Shown here one piece after another: positions 32,578-43,205 of a stretch of 64,000 nt of DNA (within the stretch, counting starts at the first letter, position 1; each line of letters begins with the position of its first letter). This DNA comes from Salinisphaera sp. Q1T1-3. GTDB lineage: Bacteria > Pseudomonadota > Gammaproteobacteria > Nevskiales > Salinisphaeraceae. Under the pieces are notes generated by a model. It was not told where the DNA came from and did no database searches. It saw only the letters and a program-made list of their open reading frames with translations. Position numbers and translations under genes: made by a program. The stretch covers positions 88,421 through 152,420 of the forward strand of contig NZ_QZWD01000010.1 in NCBI RefSeq assembly GCF_003602005.1, read 5' to 3'.

Positions 32578-33717
32578 CTAGTTCAGATGCTCGCCGAAGA
32601 AACGCTTGGCCTTGTCGAGCCAGCTCGTCGTCGCCGGACTGTGGCTGTGGCTGCTGGCCTCCAGCGACTCACGTAGCTCCTCAAGCATCTTCTTCTGCTT
32701 GGAGTTCAGGTTCACCGGCGTTTCAACGCTGACCTTGACCAGCAGATCGCCCGGCGAGGAGGTCCGTACGGACTGCACACCCTTGCCACGCAGGCGGAAA
32801 GTCTTGCCGGACTGAGTCTCGGCCGGCACGCGCAGGCTGACCTTGCCCTTGAGCGTCGGCACGTCGATATCGCCGCCAAGGGCCGCGGTAATCATGTCGA
32901 CGGGCACATTGGCGCGCAGATTGTTGCCGTCGCGCACGAAGAACTCGTGGGGCTTGACGTTGATCTGCACATACAGATCGCCGGCCGGGCCACCCATCTC
33001 GCCGGCTTCTCCTTCGCCCGACAGGCGAATCCGATCGCCGTTGTCGACGCCCGGCGGCACTTTCACCGACAGGGTCTTGGACGACTGGACCCGGCCGTCG
33101 CCGTGGCATTTCTTGCACGGATTGCGAACCTTCTTGCCCGACCCCTGACAGTCCGGGCAGGTCTGCTGGATGGACAGGAAGCCCTGCTGGATACGGACCT
33201 GGCCCTGCCCCTTGCAGGTATCGCAGGTATCGACCGGAGAGCCTGGTTCCGCGCCGTCGCCGCCGCAGGTCTCGCATTGCTCGAGCGTCGGGATGCGAAT
33301 CTCGACCGTGTCGCCCTCGATCGCGGTCTCCAGATCGAGGTCGAGGTCATAGCGCAGATCCGCACCGCGTGCGGCCCGACGACCGCCGCCGCCCATGCCG
33401 CCACCGAAGATGTCGGAAAAGATATCGCCGAAGATATCGCCGAAACCGCCGGCGCCGGCGCCGCCGAAGCCGCCGCCTCCACCGCCAGCGCCGCCCAGAC
33501 CGGCATGGCCGAACTGATCGTAGGCTGCCTTCTTCTGGTCGTCGGAGAGCACCTCGTAAGCCTCGGAGGCCTCCTTGAAACGCGCCTCGGCCTCTTCGTC
33601 ACCCGGATTGCGGTCCGGGTGGTTCTTCATGGCCAGACGTCGATAGGCCTTCTTGATCTCGTCCTTGGACGAACTCTTGGATACGCCCAGCACTTCGTAG
33701 TAATCGCGTTTCGCCAT
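32578..33717 (-). CDS. dnaJ: Chaperone protein DnaJ
   Basis: Hsp40 co-chaperone that delivers substrates to DnaK and stimulates its ATPase. 379 aa from ATG 33717. J domain with [13 protein letters not shown] (HPD), a Gly/Phe-rich linker, the zinc domain with four CxxCxGxG repeats ([32 protein letters not shown]), and the C-terminal substrate-binding domain. Separated from dnaK by a terminator-like hairpin and a second inverted repeat, so its level may be set below that of DnaK. The ORF upstream of 33717 is not conserved. Confidence 0.97.
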   Translation of the reverse strand: MAKRDYYEVLGVSKSSSKDEIKKAYRRLAMKNHPDRNPGDEEAEARFKEASEAYEVLSDDQKKAAYDQFGHAGLGGAGGGGGGFGGAGAGGFGDIFGDIFSDIFGGGMGGGGRRAARGADLRYDLDLDLETAIEGDTVEIRIPTLEQCETCGGDGAEPGSPVDTCDTCKGQGQVRIQQGFLSIQQTCPDCQGSGKKVRNPCKKCHGDGRVQSSKTLSVKVPPGVDNGDRIRLSGEGEAGEMGGPAGDLYVQINVKPHEFFVRDGNNLRANVPVDMITAALGGDIDVPTLKGKVSLRVPAETQSGKTFRLRGKGVQSVRTSSPGDLLVKVSVETPVNLNSKQKKMLEELRESLEASSHSHSPATTSWLDKAKRFFGEHLN

Positions 33718-33741
33718 GGTCGTCGTCTTTACGGGGTCCCT

Positions 33742-33779
33742 GATGCAATCGTCCGGCAAGTGGATCGGGCGATTGCATC
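33742..33779 (-). promoter_or_regulatory. Inverted repeat in the dnaJ leader
   Basis: Perfect 10-base arms GATGCAATCG (33742-33751) and CGATTGCATC (33770-33779) with an 18-base spacer, 25 bases before the dnaJ start. No T-run follows, so it is not a terminator. It is not a CIRCE element. It may be an mRNA stem-loop or an operator. Confidence 0.45.
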
Positions 33780-33799
33780 AAGCATCCGGAATGCTGATC

Positions 33800-33832
33800 A
33801 AAAAATGCCGGGGCGGCACAGGCCGCCCCGGC
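33800..33832 (-). terminator. dnaK-dnaJ intergenic terminator
   Basis: Stem GCCGGGGCGGC/GCCGCCCCGGC at 33807-33832 followed on the minus strand by A and six T, 24 bases after the dnaK stop. It probably attenuates read-through from dnaK into dnaJ. Confidence 0.8.
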
Positions 33833-33855
33833 GCGTCGCGGTCGAGCCGCGTACC

Positions 33856-35802
33856 TTACGAGTTGGTGCCGGACTTCTTGTCGTCGTCCTTGACCTCTTC
33901 GAAGTCGGCGTCGACGACGTCGTCGTCGCTGCTCGACTGCTGCTCGCCTTGCGCCTGGGCACCCTCGGCGCCTTCCGCGCCTTCCTGGCCCTGGCCGTAG
34001 GCTTTTTCCATGATCGGCGCCGAGGCTTCCGACAGCTTCTGCGTCTTGGCCTCGATGTCGTCCTTGTCGTCGCCTTCCAGCGCGGTACGCAGCTCGGCGA
34101 TCGCGTCATCCACCGGCTTCTTCTCGTCGTCCGAGACCTTGTCGCCGAGATCACGCATCGACTTCTCGATGCCGTGGATCAGGCTGTCGGCCTGGTTTCG
34201 CGCCGAGATCAGCTCGTTGAACTTCGCATCCTCTTCGGCGTGCGCTTCGGCATCCTTGACCATCTGGTCGACTTCGTCGTCGGACAGGCCGGACGAGGCC
34301 CGAATCTCGATGGACTGTTCCTTGCCGGTCGCCTTGTCCTTGGCCGAGACGTTCAGAATGCCGTTGGCATCGATATCGAAGGTGACCTCGATCTGCGGCG
34401 TACCACGCGGCGCCGGCGGAATGTCCGACAGGTCAAAGCGGCCCAGCGACTTGTTGGCGCTGGCCTGCTCGCGCTCACCTTGCAGCACGTGAACGGTCAC
34501 GGCCGGCTGGTTGTCCTCGGCGGTCGAGAAGGTTTCCGACTTGCGCGTCGGAATCGTGGTGTTCTTCTCGATCAGCTTGGTCATCTTGCCACCAAGCGTT
34601 TCGATACCCAGCGACAGCGGCGTGACGTCCAGCAGCAGCACGTCCTTGGTGTCGCCCGACAGGACCGAGCCCTGAATGGCCGCGCCCACGGCAACCGCTT
34701 CGTCCGGGTTGACGTCCTTGCGGGCATCCTTGCCGAAGAAGCTCTTGACCGCTTCCTGCACGGCCGGCATGCGGGTCTGGCCACCGACGAGAATCACGTC
34801 GTCGATGTCCGAGGCCTTCATGCCCGCATCCTTGAGCGCGGTGCGGCACGGATCGATCGTGCGGGCGACCAGGTCTTCGACCAGGCTTTCCAGCTTGGCC
34901 CGCGTCATCTTCATGTTGAGATGCTTCGGACCGGACTGATCCGCCGTCACGTACGGCAGGTTGATCTCGGTCTGCTGCGTGGAGGACAGCTCGATCTTGG
35001 CCTTCTCCGCGGCTTCCTTCAGACGCTGCAGCGCGAGCTTGTCCTTGCGCAGATCAACGCCCTGCTCTTTCTCGAACTCGGCCGCGATGTGCTCGATGAT
35101 CTGATTGTCGAAGTCTTCGCCGCCGAGGAACGTATCGCCGTTCGTGGCATGGACTTCGAACTGGTGTTCGCCGTCGACTTCGGCCACTTCGATGATCGAG
35201 ATATCGAAGGTGCCACCACCGAGGTCATAGACCGCGATCTTCTTGTCGCCCTTCTTGTCGAGACCATAGGCCAGCGCTGCCGCGGTCGGCTCGTTGATGA
35301 TGCGCTTGACCTCGAGGCCCGCAATCCGACCGGCGTCCTTCGTGGCCTGGCGCTGCGCGTCGTTGAAGTAGGCCGGCACGGTGATGACCGCCTCGGTGAC
35401 CTTCTCGCCGAGATAGTCCTCGGCGGTGCTCTTCATCTTCTGCAGCACCTTGGCCGAGATTTCCGGCGGCGCCATCTTCTTGTCGCCGACCTGAACCCAG
35501 GCATCGCCGTTGTCGGACTTCACGATCTGATAGGGGACCGTGTCGATGTCCTTCTTGGTGGTCGGATCATCGTAGGTACGGCCAATCAGACGCTTGATCG
35601 CGTACAGCGTATTCGTCGGGTTGGTAACGGCTTGGCGCTTGGCCGGGCGTCCGACGAGCGTCTCGTCATCGTCGGTGAACGCGACGACGGACGGCGTGGT
35701 GCGCTCACCCTCGGCGTTTTCGATCACGCGGGGGTTGTCGCCTTCGAGCACCGCGACACACGAGTTCGTGGTGCCTAGGTCGATACCGATAATCTTGCCC
35801 AT
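33856..35802 (-). CDS. dnaK: Chaperone protein DnaK (Hsp70)
   Basis: ATP-driven chaperone. 648 aa. The nucleotide-binding domain has [16 protein letters not shown], the phosphate loop [14 protein letters not shown] and [11 protein letters not shown]; the substrate-binding domain has the interdomain linker [19 protein letters not shown] and a C-terminal lid. The tail [14 protein letters not shown] keeps the EEVKD-like end of proteobacterial DnaK, extended by several residues. A sigma-32 promoter lies 70 bases upstream, between grpE and dnaK. Confidence 0.98.
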   Translation of the reverse strand: MGKIIGIDLGTTNSCVAVLEGDNPRVIENAEGERTTPSVVAFTDDDETLVGRPAKRQAVTNPTNTLYAIKRLIGRTYDDPTTKKDIDTVPYQIVKSDNGDAWVQVGDKKMAPPEISAKVLQKMKSTAEDYLGEKVTEAVITVPAYFNDAQRQATKDAGRIAGLEVKRIINEPTAAALAYGLDKKGDKKIAVYDLGGGTFDISIIEVAEVDGEHQFEVHATNGDTFLGGEDFDNQIIEHIAAEFEKEQGVDLRKDKLALQRLKEAAEKAKIELSSTQQTEINLPYVTADQSGPKHLNMKMTRAKLESLVEDLVARTIDPCRTALKDAGMKASDIDDVILVGGQTRMPAVQEAVKSFFGKDARKDVNPDEAVAVGAAIQGSVLSGDTKDVLLLDVTPLSLGIETLGGKMTKLIEKNTTIPTRKSETFSTAEDNQPAVTVHVLQGEREQASANKSLGRFDLSDIPPAPRGTPQIEVTFDIDANGILNVSAKDKATGKEQSIEIRASSGLSDDEVDQMVKDAEAHAEEDAKFNELISARNQADSLIHGIEKSMRDLGDKVSDDEKKPVDDAIAELRTALEGDDKDDIEAKTQKLSEASAPIMEKAYGQGQEGAEGAEGAQAQGEQQSSSDDDVVDADFEEVKDDDKKSGTNS

Positions 35803-35872
35803 GGCTTGTTATCCCTCTTTGAATTCCTTGTCAGTGCTGCGCTGCAGCCGAAAAATCATTGCTTGATCGTTG

Positions 35873-35901
35873 ATCTGGGGTACGACGGTGACTTTTTCAA
35901 C
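35873..35901 (-). promoter_or_regulatory. Sigma-32 heat-shock promoter of dnaK
   Basis: On the minus strand GTTGAAA (-35 element) is followed after 14 bases by CCCCAGAT (-10 element). The consensus is CTTGAAA and CCCCATNT. The start would be near 35866, giving a leader of about 64 bases. Confidence 0.7.
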
Positions 35902-35921
35902 CGATGTCCCCGGCGGTTTGT

Positions 35922-36536
35922 TCAGCCCTGATCGACAGGCTTGGCCACCATCACCATCGCTGCCCGGAGCACACGGCCGTTGAGCGTATAGCCCTTCTGC
36001 ATCACCGAAGCCACTGCGTTCGGCGGCAACTCGTCCGTCGGCTGCGTGGACACCGCTTCGTGGTATTCCGGATCGAACGTCTCGCCCTGCGGGTTGATGA
36101 CTTCGACACCGGCCTTTTCCATGCTCGAGGCCAGCATGCGGTTGGTCATCTCCATGCCTTCCTTGAGCTTGTCGAAGTCACCGTGGTTGTCTTCGGCGGC
36201 CTGCAGGCCAAGCTCGAGGCTGTCGCGCACACCCAGCAGTTCGGTGACGAACTTTTCGATCGCGAACTTCTTGGCGGATTCGGTCTCGCGCTGGGCTCGC
36301 TTTCGCACGTTTTCCATCTCGGCCTGCGTTCGTACCGCCTGCTCGCGATACTTCTTGGCCTCGGCCTGTGCTTCGGCGAGTTCGGCGGCAAGCGTCTCGA
36401 CATCCGGATCGGCCTGATCGGTTGCCGCATCGCCGGCCTCGTCGGCCGATTCGACATCCGGCGCCGGGCGAGACGTCGCCGCGTCCTCGGGCTCGGCTTC
36501 GTTTCGCGGCGTATCCGGCTTGTCTTGCTGACTCAT
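35922..36536 (-). CDS. grpE: Nucleotide exchange factor GrpE
   Basis: Exchanges ADP for ATP on DnaK and acts as a thermosensor. 204 aa from ATG 36536. A disordered acidic N-terminus (1-55) is followed by a long coiled coil (about 55-130) including KKYREQAVRTQAEMENVRKR, and the beta domain with FDPEYHEAVSTQP and KGYTLNGRVLRAAMVMVAK. First gene of the grpE-dnaK-dnaJ series. A sigma-32-like promoter lies about 80-100 bases upstream. Confidence 0.96.
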   Translation of the reverse strand: MSQQDKPDTPRNEAEPEDAATSRPAPDVESADEAGDAATDQADPDVETLAAELAEAQAEAKKYREQAVRTQAEMENVRKRAQRETESAKKFAIEKFVTELLGVRDSLELGLQAAEDNHGDFDKLKEGMEMTNRMLASSMEKAGVEVINPQGETFDPEYHEAVSTQPTDELPPNAVASVMQKGYTLNGRVLRAAMVMVAKPVDQG

Positions 36537-36612
36537 GAGATCCCCACTTGTTCGGTGTTGCAGGTATGAGCGGTATGCCAATCGATCGGCGATCTGCCGC
36601 TCGACACGAACA

Positions 36613-36640
36613 GAATTGGGCTCAGCCGGTGCTTTTCAAG
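36613..36640 (-). promoter_or_regulatory. Sigma-32-like promoter of grpE
   Basis: On the minus strand a perfect CTTGAAA (36640-36634) is followed after 13 bases by CCCAATTC, one base short of the CCCCATNT consensus. The intergenic region is shared with divergent nadK. Confidence 0.6.
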
Positions 36641-36759
36641 GCATTTTCGATCGTCGTCATCGAACAGGCCAATCGACGAACCGGTCACCGGCCATGCGTT
36701 GAAATCATGCCCGCATGCGTGAATGCTTGTGACTCATTCATCCGGTGTAGACAACAGCG

Positions 36760-37653
36760 ATGGCCGACGCCTTCCACACGATCGGCATTTTTGCCAAACG
36801 AAACGATACCGGCGTGGCGCGCACACTCGCCGGATTGACAACGGACCTGCTCGCCCGCGGCAAGACCGTCTACATCGACGATCATCACGAGGCAGCCGAC
36901 TACGGCGTGCGGGCCTGTCCGCGCGAGGCGCTCGGGGCGGCCTGCGACCTGATCGTCGTGGTCGGCGGCGACGGCACGCTGCTCGATGCCGGGCGCACGG
37001 TCGCCGCAGACGGCACGCCCCTGCTTGGCATCAATCTCGGGCGGTTGGGTTTCATGGTCGATGTCCTGCCCGACGACATGAAGGCCACGCTCGACGACGT
37101 GTTTGCCGGCCATTACATCGCCGAATCGCGTCTGATGCTCTCGGCCTGGGTGCGACGGGCGGGACATGCCACGCACGATGCGCCGCTGCCGGCGATCAAT
37201 GAATGCGTGATTCGGAACCAGGCCTTCGCCCGCGTTCTGGACTTCGATACCTACATGAACGGCGACTTCATCAGTCATCATCGTGCCGACGGCATGGTGG
37301 TGGCCACACCGACCGGCTCGACCGCCTATGCCCTGTCCGGCGGCGGACCGGTTCTCCACCCCGGACTGAACGCCCTGGCGCTCGTGCCCATCTGCCCGCA
37401 CACGCTCTCCGATCGACCGTTGATCGTCGACGGACAGCACGAAATCGAAATCCGCGTCGCGGGTTCGCTGGACGGTTCGGCCCTCTTCACCAGCGATGGC
37501 CAGGTCACCCGCGCCCTGGAAGCCGGCGACAGCGTGGTCATGTCTCGGGCCGATCACGACCTGCGGCTCATCCATCCGCCCGGCTACGACTACTTCAATA
37601 TCCTGCGCAACAAGCTTCACTGGGGACGCGGGCAGCAGGTTCCCAAGCTCTGA
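36760..37653 (+). CDS. nadK: NAD kinase
   Basis: Phosphorylates NAD+ to NADP+ with ATP. 297 aa. The nucleotide-binding GGDG motif is in VVVGGDGTLLDAGR, followed by LLGINLGRLGF; the second domain has the conserved NE motif (NECVIRN) and TPTGSTAYALSGGGP. It diverges from grpE and precedes recN by 77 bases on the same strand, as in other gammaproteobacteria (grpE / nadK-recN). Confidence 0.97.
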   Translation: MADAFHTIGIFAKRNDTGVARTLAGLTTDLLARGKTVYIDDHHEAADYGVRACPREALGAACDLIVVVGGDGTLLDAGRTVAADGTPLLGINLGRLGFMVDVLPDDMKATLDDVFAGHYIAESRLMLSAWVRRAGHATHDAPLPAINECVIRNQAFARVLDFDTYMNGDFISHHRADGMVVATPTGSTAYALSGGGPVLHPGLNALALVPICPHTLSDRPLIVDGQHEIEIRVAGSLDGSALFTSDGQVTRALEAGDSVVMSRADHDLRLIHPPGYDYFNILRNKLHWGRGQQVPKL

Positions 37654-37730
37654 GATTCGTGTAGGCTGTACACCCATACAGTTTTCCGACGGGGCCAGAT
37701 CGTGATCGCCCCGACCGAACTGGGTGAGAC

Positions 37731-39413
<1,683 letters not shown>

Positions 39414-39676
39414 AGCGCGCGCCACCGCCATACCGCAACGGCGTTTGGCAGCGCGAAAAGCCCTGCCGTATCATGCAGCTCGCGTAAGGGGAAGTGAAAG
39501 CCTGCTAGGGTGCGGCTTGAGCGCGCACACGCGTCCATGCGGTCTCATGAAGTGCGATCCGATACGTCCACCCTGTATCGTCCGGCATCAACATGTCGGC
39601 ATCACACAGCGATCGTACGGTAACAATGGAGAAAAGCGGTTTGCCGATTGCCAGAGAAAAACGGGGACACCTCGTC

Positions 39677-40273
39677 ATGAAACCCATTGCCGCGCTGGTG
39701 CTGCTCCTGTCATTGACGGCATGCAGCCTGCCCGTGTTCTTCCGCGTACCCATCGCCCAGGGCAACATCGTGACCGCGGATCAGGTTCAGCAACTCAAGC
39801 TGGGCATGTCTAAGAAGCAGGTCGCCTATGTTCTCGGCACGCCACTGATCAAGGCGCCGTTCGAGACCGACCGCTGGGACTATGTCTTCTATTATCGCAA
39901 CCCGCGAGCCCACGTCCGCCAGTCGCAGCTGAACCTGTATTTCGTCGACAACCGCCTGAATCGGATGACCGGCGACGATGAATACCAGGCAGCGATCGCC
40001 AAGATGGGGCAGCAGAACGGGCCGACGGAAGATGCCACGGCACCGGGCACGGTCGGCACGCCGGGCGCCCCGGTGGGCACGCAGCCGCGCGGGGCACAGG
40101 CGCCGACGGCCCTAGGCAATGCGAGCCAGCAGATTCCGCACACCGATACCAATCGGCCACAGACCGATCGCACGCCAACGGGCGGCAACGTGCCGGCCGA
40201 TGGCCGCGCCCGACCGACCGGCGCCGGCAACGACAGTTCACTGCCGCCGTTACCCGGGCAACCCGGCATGTAA
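39677..40273 (+). CDS. bamE: Outer membrane protein assembly factor BamE, extended
   Basis: Lipoprotein of the BAM complex that inserts beta-barrel proteins. From ATG 39677 the signal peptide ends in the lipobox LTAC (Cys about 16). The SmpA/OmlA core follows: NIVTADQVQQLKLGMSKKQV, VLGTPLIKAPFETDRWDYVFYY and the LNLYFVDNRLNRM strand. After about residue 120 comes a tail of roughly 75 residues rich in Gly, Pro, Thr and Gln, absent in E. coli BamE (113 aa). It lies downstream of recN with 263 bases between; fur, often divergent here, is not present. Confidence 0.92.
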   Translation: MKPIAALVLLLSLTACSLPVFFRVPIAQGNIVTADQVQQLKLGMSKKQVAYVLGTPLIKAPFETDRWDYVFYYRNPRAHVRQSQLNLYFVDNRLNRMTGDDEYQAAIAKMGQQNGPTEDATAPGTVGTPGAPVGTQPRGAQAPTALGNASQQIPHTDTNRPQTDRTPTGGNVPADGRARPTGAGNDSSLPPLPGQPGM

Positions 40274-40687
40274 ACAGCCGGTATTGTCGACGCGCGGCAT
40301 CGCCTGCGCGTCGGCAATGGCGTCGGCTAAACATGTCGTCGCGCTGGTCGGGCTCGACCGGACCCGCCGCCTGATCATCAGCGACTCAGCGCGATACGCG
40401 ATGATTCGGCCGCCGGCACCAGGCTCGTGGCCACGCCTGACCACGCCATCACGCGCGCCTGCGTGCCCTGCCAGCATGCGATACCGGCGCGTGTGAAGCG
40501 TCTCGATCACCCTCTCACGCTGCTTTGGCCAAGACCATCGCCAGACGGACTATCGCCGTGCCGCGAAACGGGCGTGTCATCCGGGCATCACGCAGGCGAA
40601 TCCGAGGCAGCGAACGCGTGGCAATGAGAATGCGCTCGGCACTGCCGGTGGATCAGCAGCGTCAACTCTCGTCCATTTCGTGTCGCG
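40274..40687. other. Intergenic stretch without a recognisable gene
   Basis: Separates bamE from convergent rnfH. Overlapping open frames on both strands have no ribosome site or family motif. Small inverted repeats occur but none with a T-run. The ratA gene found near here in many gammaproteobacteria is absent. Confidence 0.5.
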
Positions 40688-40981
40688 TCAATCTCGCCGG
40701 GCCACGCGATCGCGGCGCGCCGCGCGCGGATCGATCTCCAGCGGCCGCAGGATTTCGATACGATCCCCGTCAGCCGGCTTGTCTTCCGGGCGGACCTTGC
40801 GCCCATAAACCCCGTAGGCTGCGGGCGCCTGGCCCGTCTCACGCGCGCAGATCCCGGCCAGCCCCGACGCTGCGACCGCGTCGGCGATCGTATCGCGCCA
40901 ATCAATCGCGACCTGTCGCCGACGACAACCGCTCGGCAGAGCGAGCACCACTTCCACGTGACGGGACACCGCTTGACTCAT
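40688..40981 (-). CDS. rnfH: RnfH family ubiquitin-like protein
   Basis: 97 aa from ATG 40981. The beta-grasp pattern VEVVLALPSGCRRRQVAID, TIADAVAASGL, AYGVYGRKVRPEDKPADGDRIEI and LRPLEIDPRAARR is that of the RnfH (UPF0125) family, whose biochemical role is unsettled; in E. coli it forms a toxin-antitoxin-like pair with RatA. RatA is missing from this neighbourhood. The frame upstream of 40981 is not conserved. It diverges from smpB and converges on bamE. Confidence 0.88.
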   Translation of the reverse strand: MSQAVSRHVEVVLALPSGCRRRQVAIDWRDTIADAVAASGLAGICARETGQAPAAYGVYGRKVRPEDKPADGDRIEILRPLEIDPRAARRDRVARRD

Positions 40982-41188
40982 GACGATCCTGCCTGGTTTG
41001 CCCGCGGGCCTGATTCGCCCGGCTGTCGTCTGCGTAACACGCAGACAGGATAGCGTGCGATGGCCGCGGCGTGTCGGCCGGTGATCATGCGACTCCGGCG
41101 CGTCATGATGTCGACGGCGCGCATGGGCGTCCACGGCGATCCCAAAACAGCCCTCGCATGCCTTGCCTTCGACGCTATACTAGCGTCC

Positions 41189-41671
41189 ATGAGCAAAGCC
41201 AAAGACAAAAAGACCGGCGGCGGATCGACCATTGCGCTCAATCGCCGCGCGCGTCATGACTACTTCCTCGAAGACAAGATGGAGGCCGGCCTGGTGCTCG
41301 AAGGCTGGGAGGTGAAATCCCTGCGCGCCGGCAAGGGCCGCATCGCGGAGGCCTACGTACTGATCAAAGACCGGGAGGCCTTCCTACTCGGCAGCCATAT
41401 CCAGCCTCTGGAGTCGGCGTCCACGCATGTGATCGCCGACGCCACCCGTACGCGCAAGCTCCTGCTTCACGAGCGCGAACTGGCCACGCTGGTCGGCGCA
41501 ACCGAGCAGAAGGGCTATACCGTCGTGCCGACGGCCATGTACTGGAGCCGCGGCAAGGCCAAGCTCGAGATCGCCCTGGCCAAGGGCAAGGCCAAGCACG
41601 ACAAGCGCGAAACCAAGAAACAACAGGACTGGCAGCGCCGCAAGGCCCAGATCATGCGTAGCGACGGCTGA
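41189..41671 (+). CDS. smpB: SsrA-binding protein SmpB
   Basis: Binds tmRNA and places it in the decoding site of stalled ribosomes. 160 aa from ATG 41189. [41 protein letters not shown], the HIQPL segment and the basic tail [17 protein letters not shown] are standard. Its partner ssrA lies 178 bases downstream on the same strand. A TATACT box ends eight bases before the ATG and no Shine-Dalgarno is visible, so a very short or absent leader is possible. Confidence 0.96.
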   Translation: MSKAKDKKTGGGSTIALNRRARHDYFLEDKMEAGLVLEGWEVKSLRAGKGRIAEAYVLIKDREAFLLGSHIQPLESASTHVIADATRTRKLLLHERELATLVGATEQKGYTVVPTAMYWSRGKAKLEIALAKGKAKHDKRETKKQQDWQRRKAQIMRSDG

Positions 41672-41849
41672 GACGGCGCGCCGAAATCCCACGCAGGCCG
41701 CCGGTCGGTGCTCGCGCCTTGAACGGCAGCGCCTGCGACCACAATCTCTGATCTGACAGCGATTGGCGTCCGCAACGGCACTTGCGGCGACAATGTTCTC
41801 GGACGCATCCCTTTCATGGCTGCCAGCTGTTACAATATCGACGTTCTAC

Positions 41850-42208
41850 GGGGGCGACATGGCTTCGACGCGGATGTCAAAACCCAAGGTGCATGCCGAG
41901 GTTGCAATCTTCCTCGTTAATCCGGTTGCAACTTAAGCTAGTTGCGAACGACGACAACTACGCACTGGCGGCCTAAAACCCGCTAGCGCCCGCCCGGTAA
42001 GTGTCTGTGCTTTCGGTCACGGGTGTCATATCACACAGACTCGCGGTAAGGCCCTGCTTCGGGCTGACCCGTTAAGAGCAAACGAAGATACGCGTGTGCC
42101 TTCCCTTTTCGTCGGGTAGCACACGCCGACAACTAAAGACGAGATAAGCATGTAGATCCGAGGGTTGAGAGTCCGCGGACGCGGGTTCGATTCCCGCCGC
42201 CTCCACCA
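41850..42208 (+). ncRNA. ssrA: tmRNA (10Sa RNA)
   Basis: Transfer-messenger RNA that rescues stalled ribosomes and tags their products for proteolysis. The 5' end GGGGGCGAC pairs with the 3' end CGCCTCC before ACCA, giving the tRNA-like acceptor; the T arm GGGTTCGATTCCC is near the 3' end. The tag frame begins with the resume codon GCG at 41944 and reads ANDDNYALAA then TAA (41974-41976), differing from E. coli by one Glu-to-Asp change. CCA is encoded. A TACAAT box at 41831-41836 may be its -10. Confidence 0.97.
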
Positions 42209-42216
42209 ATCAAGAA

Positions 42217-42245
42217 AAGCCTCTGCAGTCGCAGGGGCTTTTTTT
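42217..42245 (+). terminator. Terminator of ssrA
   Basis: Stem AGCCTCTGC/GCAGGGGCT around AGTC followed by seven T, nine bases after the tmRNA CCA end. Confidence 0.9.
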
Positions 42246-42376
42246 ATGCCCGCTCGCAATACGATTGATTCATGCCGTGTCGCACGTGGACCGTGCTGCC
42301 GAGCGGGCTGGACCGCCCGCGCACCGCCTCGCCTGGCAGTTGATTCGGCCAGCAGGCGACGTATCGGTCGCTTGTT

Positions 42377-43045
42377 TCACGTCTTAATGCCGGACGCTTT
42401 GTCATCGGTCTGTCGATAGGGCGTGCAGACGCTGCCTTGTTTCGGATAGACCAGATCATCGACCGGAAAGCCGCGCTTGCGGGCCTTGTCGACCCAGGCG
42501 CGACGAGTCTCGGGATCCATCGTCGGCTGACGCGACAGCAGCCAGAGATAGTTCCGGTTCGAGCCGGCAACGAGCGCATGGCGGTATTGCGGATCGAGCG
42601 CCAGGACGTTGTATCCCGCGTAGAACGGTCCGAAAAAACTGACCTTGAAGGCGGCAATGTCCGGCCCGTCGACGAAATAGGCCTTGCCAACCGCCTGGCT
42701 GGCTTTGTCATCGGCAAGCTCGACACCGCGATTGACCACCCGCACGCCGCCCTTTGGCCGGCGGCTATAGTCGGCCGTGACGCAGTCGAGGCCGGATTCG
42801 AATCGGTGATCGAGCCGCGCGATCTCGTACCAGCGGCCGAGATACCGATCGAGTTTGAAGCCCGAAACCGGCGTGGTGCCCTCGGGGACCGATACGCAGC
42901 CGGTCACCGCGGCGCTCATGACCAGCACAAGACAGACAGCGACAGCGCGTCGACGCCACCCTCGGCCCGGGCGATGGGCCACGCTGGCCGACACCGCCGA
43001 TTGTCGAAGCCCTGATTCGGCGCGGCCGGCGTTCAAATTAAACAT
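42377..43045 (-). CDS. blc: Outer membrane lipoprotein, lipocalin family (Blc-like)
   Basis: Lipocalin that binds lipids such as lysophospholipids at the inner face of the outer membrane. Conserved blocks: LDRYLGRWYEIARLDHRFE (the GxW motif), KGGVRVVNRG, FFGPFYAGYNVLALD and NYLWLLSRQPTMD. A hydrophobic segment ends in the lipobox AVTGC. ATG 43045 gives 222 aa with about 40 residues before the membrane segment, including an RRR; a shorter start is possible but no better codon stands out. Isolated gene downstream of ssrA. Confidence 0.85.
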   Translation of the reverse strand: MFNLNAGRAESGLRQSAVSASVAHRPGRGWRRRAVAVCLVLVMSAAVTGCVSVPEGTTPVSGFKLDRYLGRWYEIARLDHRFESGLDCVTADYSRRPKGGVRVVNRGVELADDKASQAVGKAYFVDGPDIAAFKVSFFGPFYAGYNVLALDPQYRHALVAGSNRNYLWLLSRQPTMDPETRRAWVDKARKRGFPVDDLVYPKQGSVCTPYRQTDDKASGIKT

Positions 43046-43205
43046 GATATCCAGACTCTCTCTCGTCGCGTTGTCGGCAACGGGCGGGGGCGCGACGCCA
43101 CAGATGCCGCGCCATGGCACAGCGCGACGACCGACTGCCTCCTGACCGGATGCCGTCGCCGTCCGCTGCCTGCTGGCTGTGTCGGATCACCAGCGCGGCG
43201 CTCTG

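Noticed and set aside
33742..33779. CIRCE (HrcA) operator before dnaJ
   Set aside because: The arms GATGCAATCG/CGATTGCATC and the 18-base spacer do not match the TTAGCACTC-N9-GAGTGCTAA element.
32947..35778. A 943-codon plus-strand frame opposite dnaJ and dnaK
   Set aside because: Antisense shadow of two well-identified chaperone genes.
42209..43205. Possible genomic island inserted at the ssrA 3' end
   Set aside because: tmRNA genes are common integration sites, but no integrase, no repeat of the ssrA end and no foreign-looking genes follow; a normal terminator and a lipocalin gene do.
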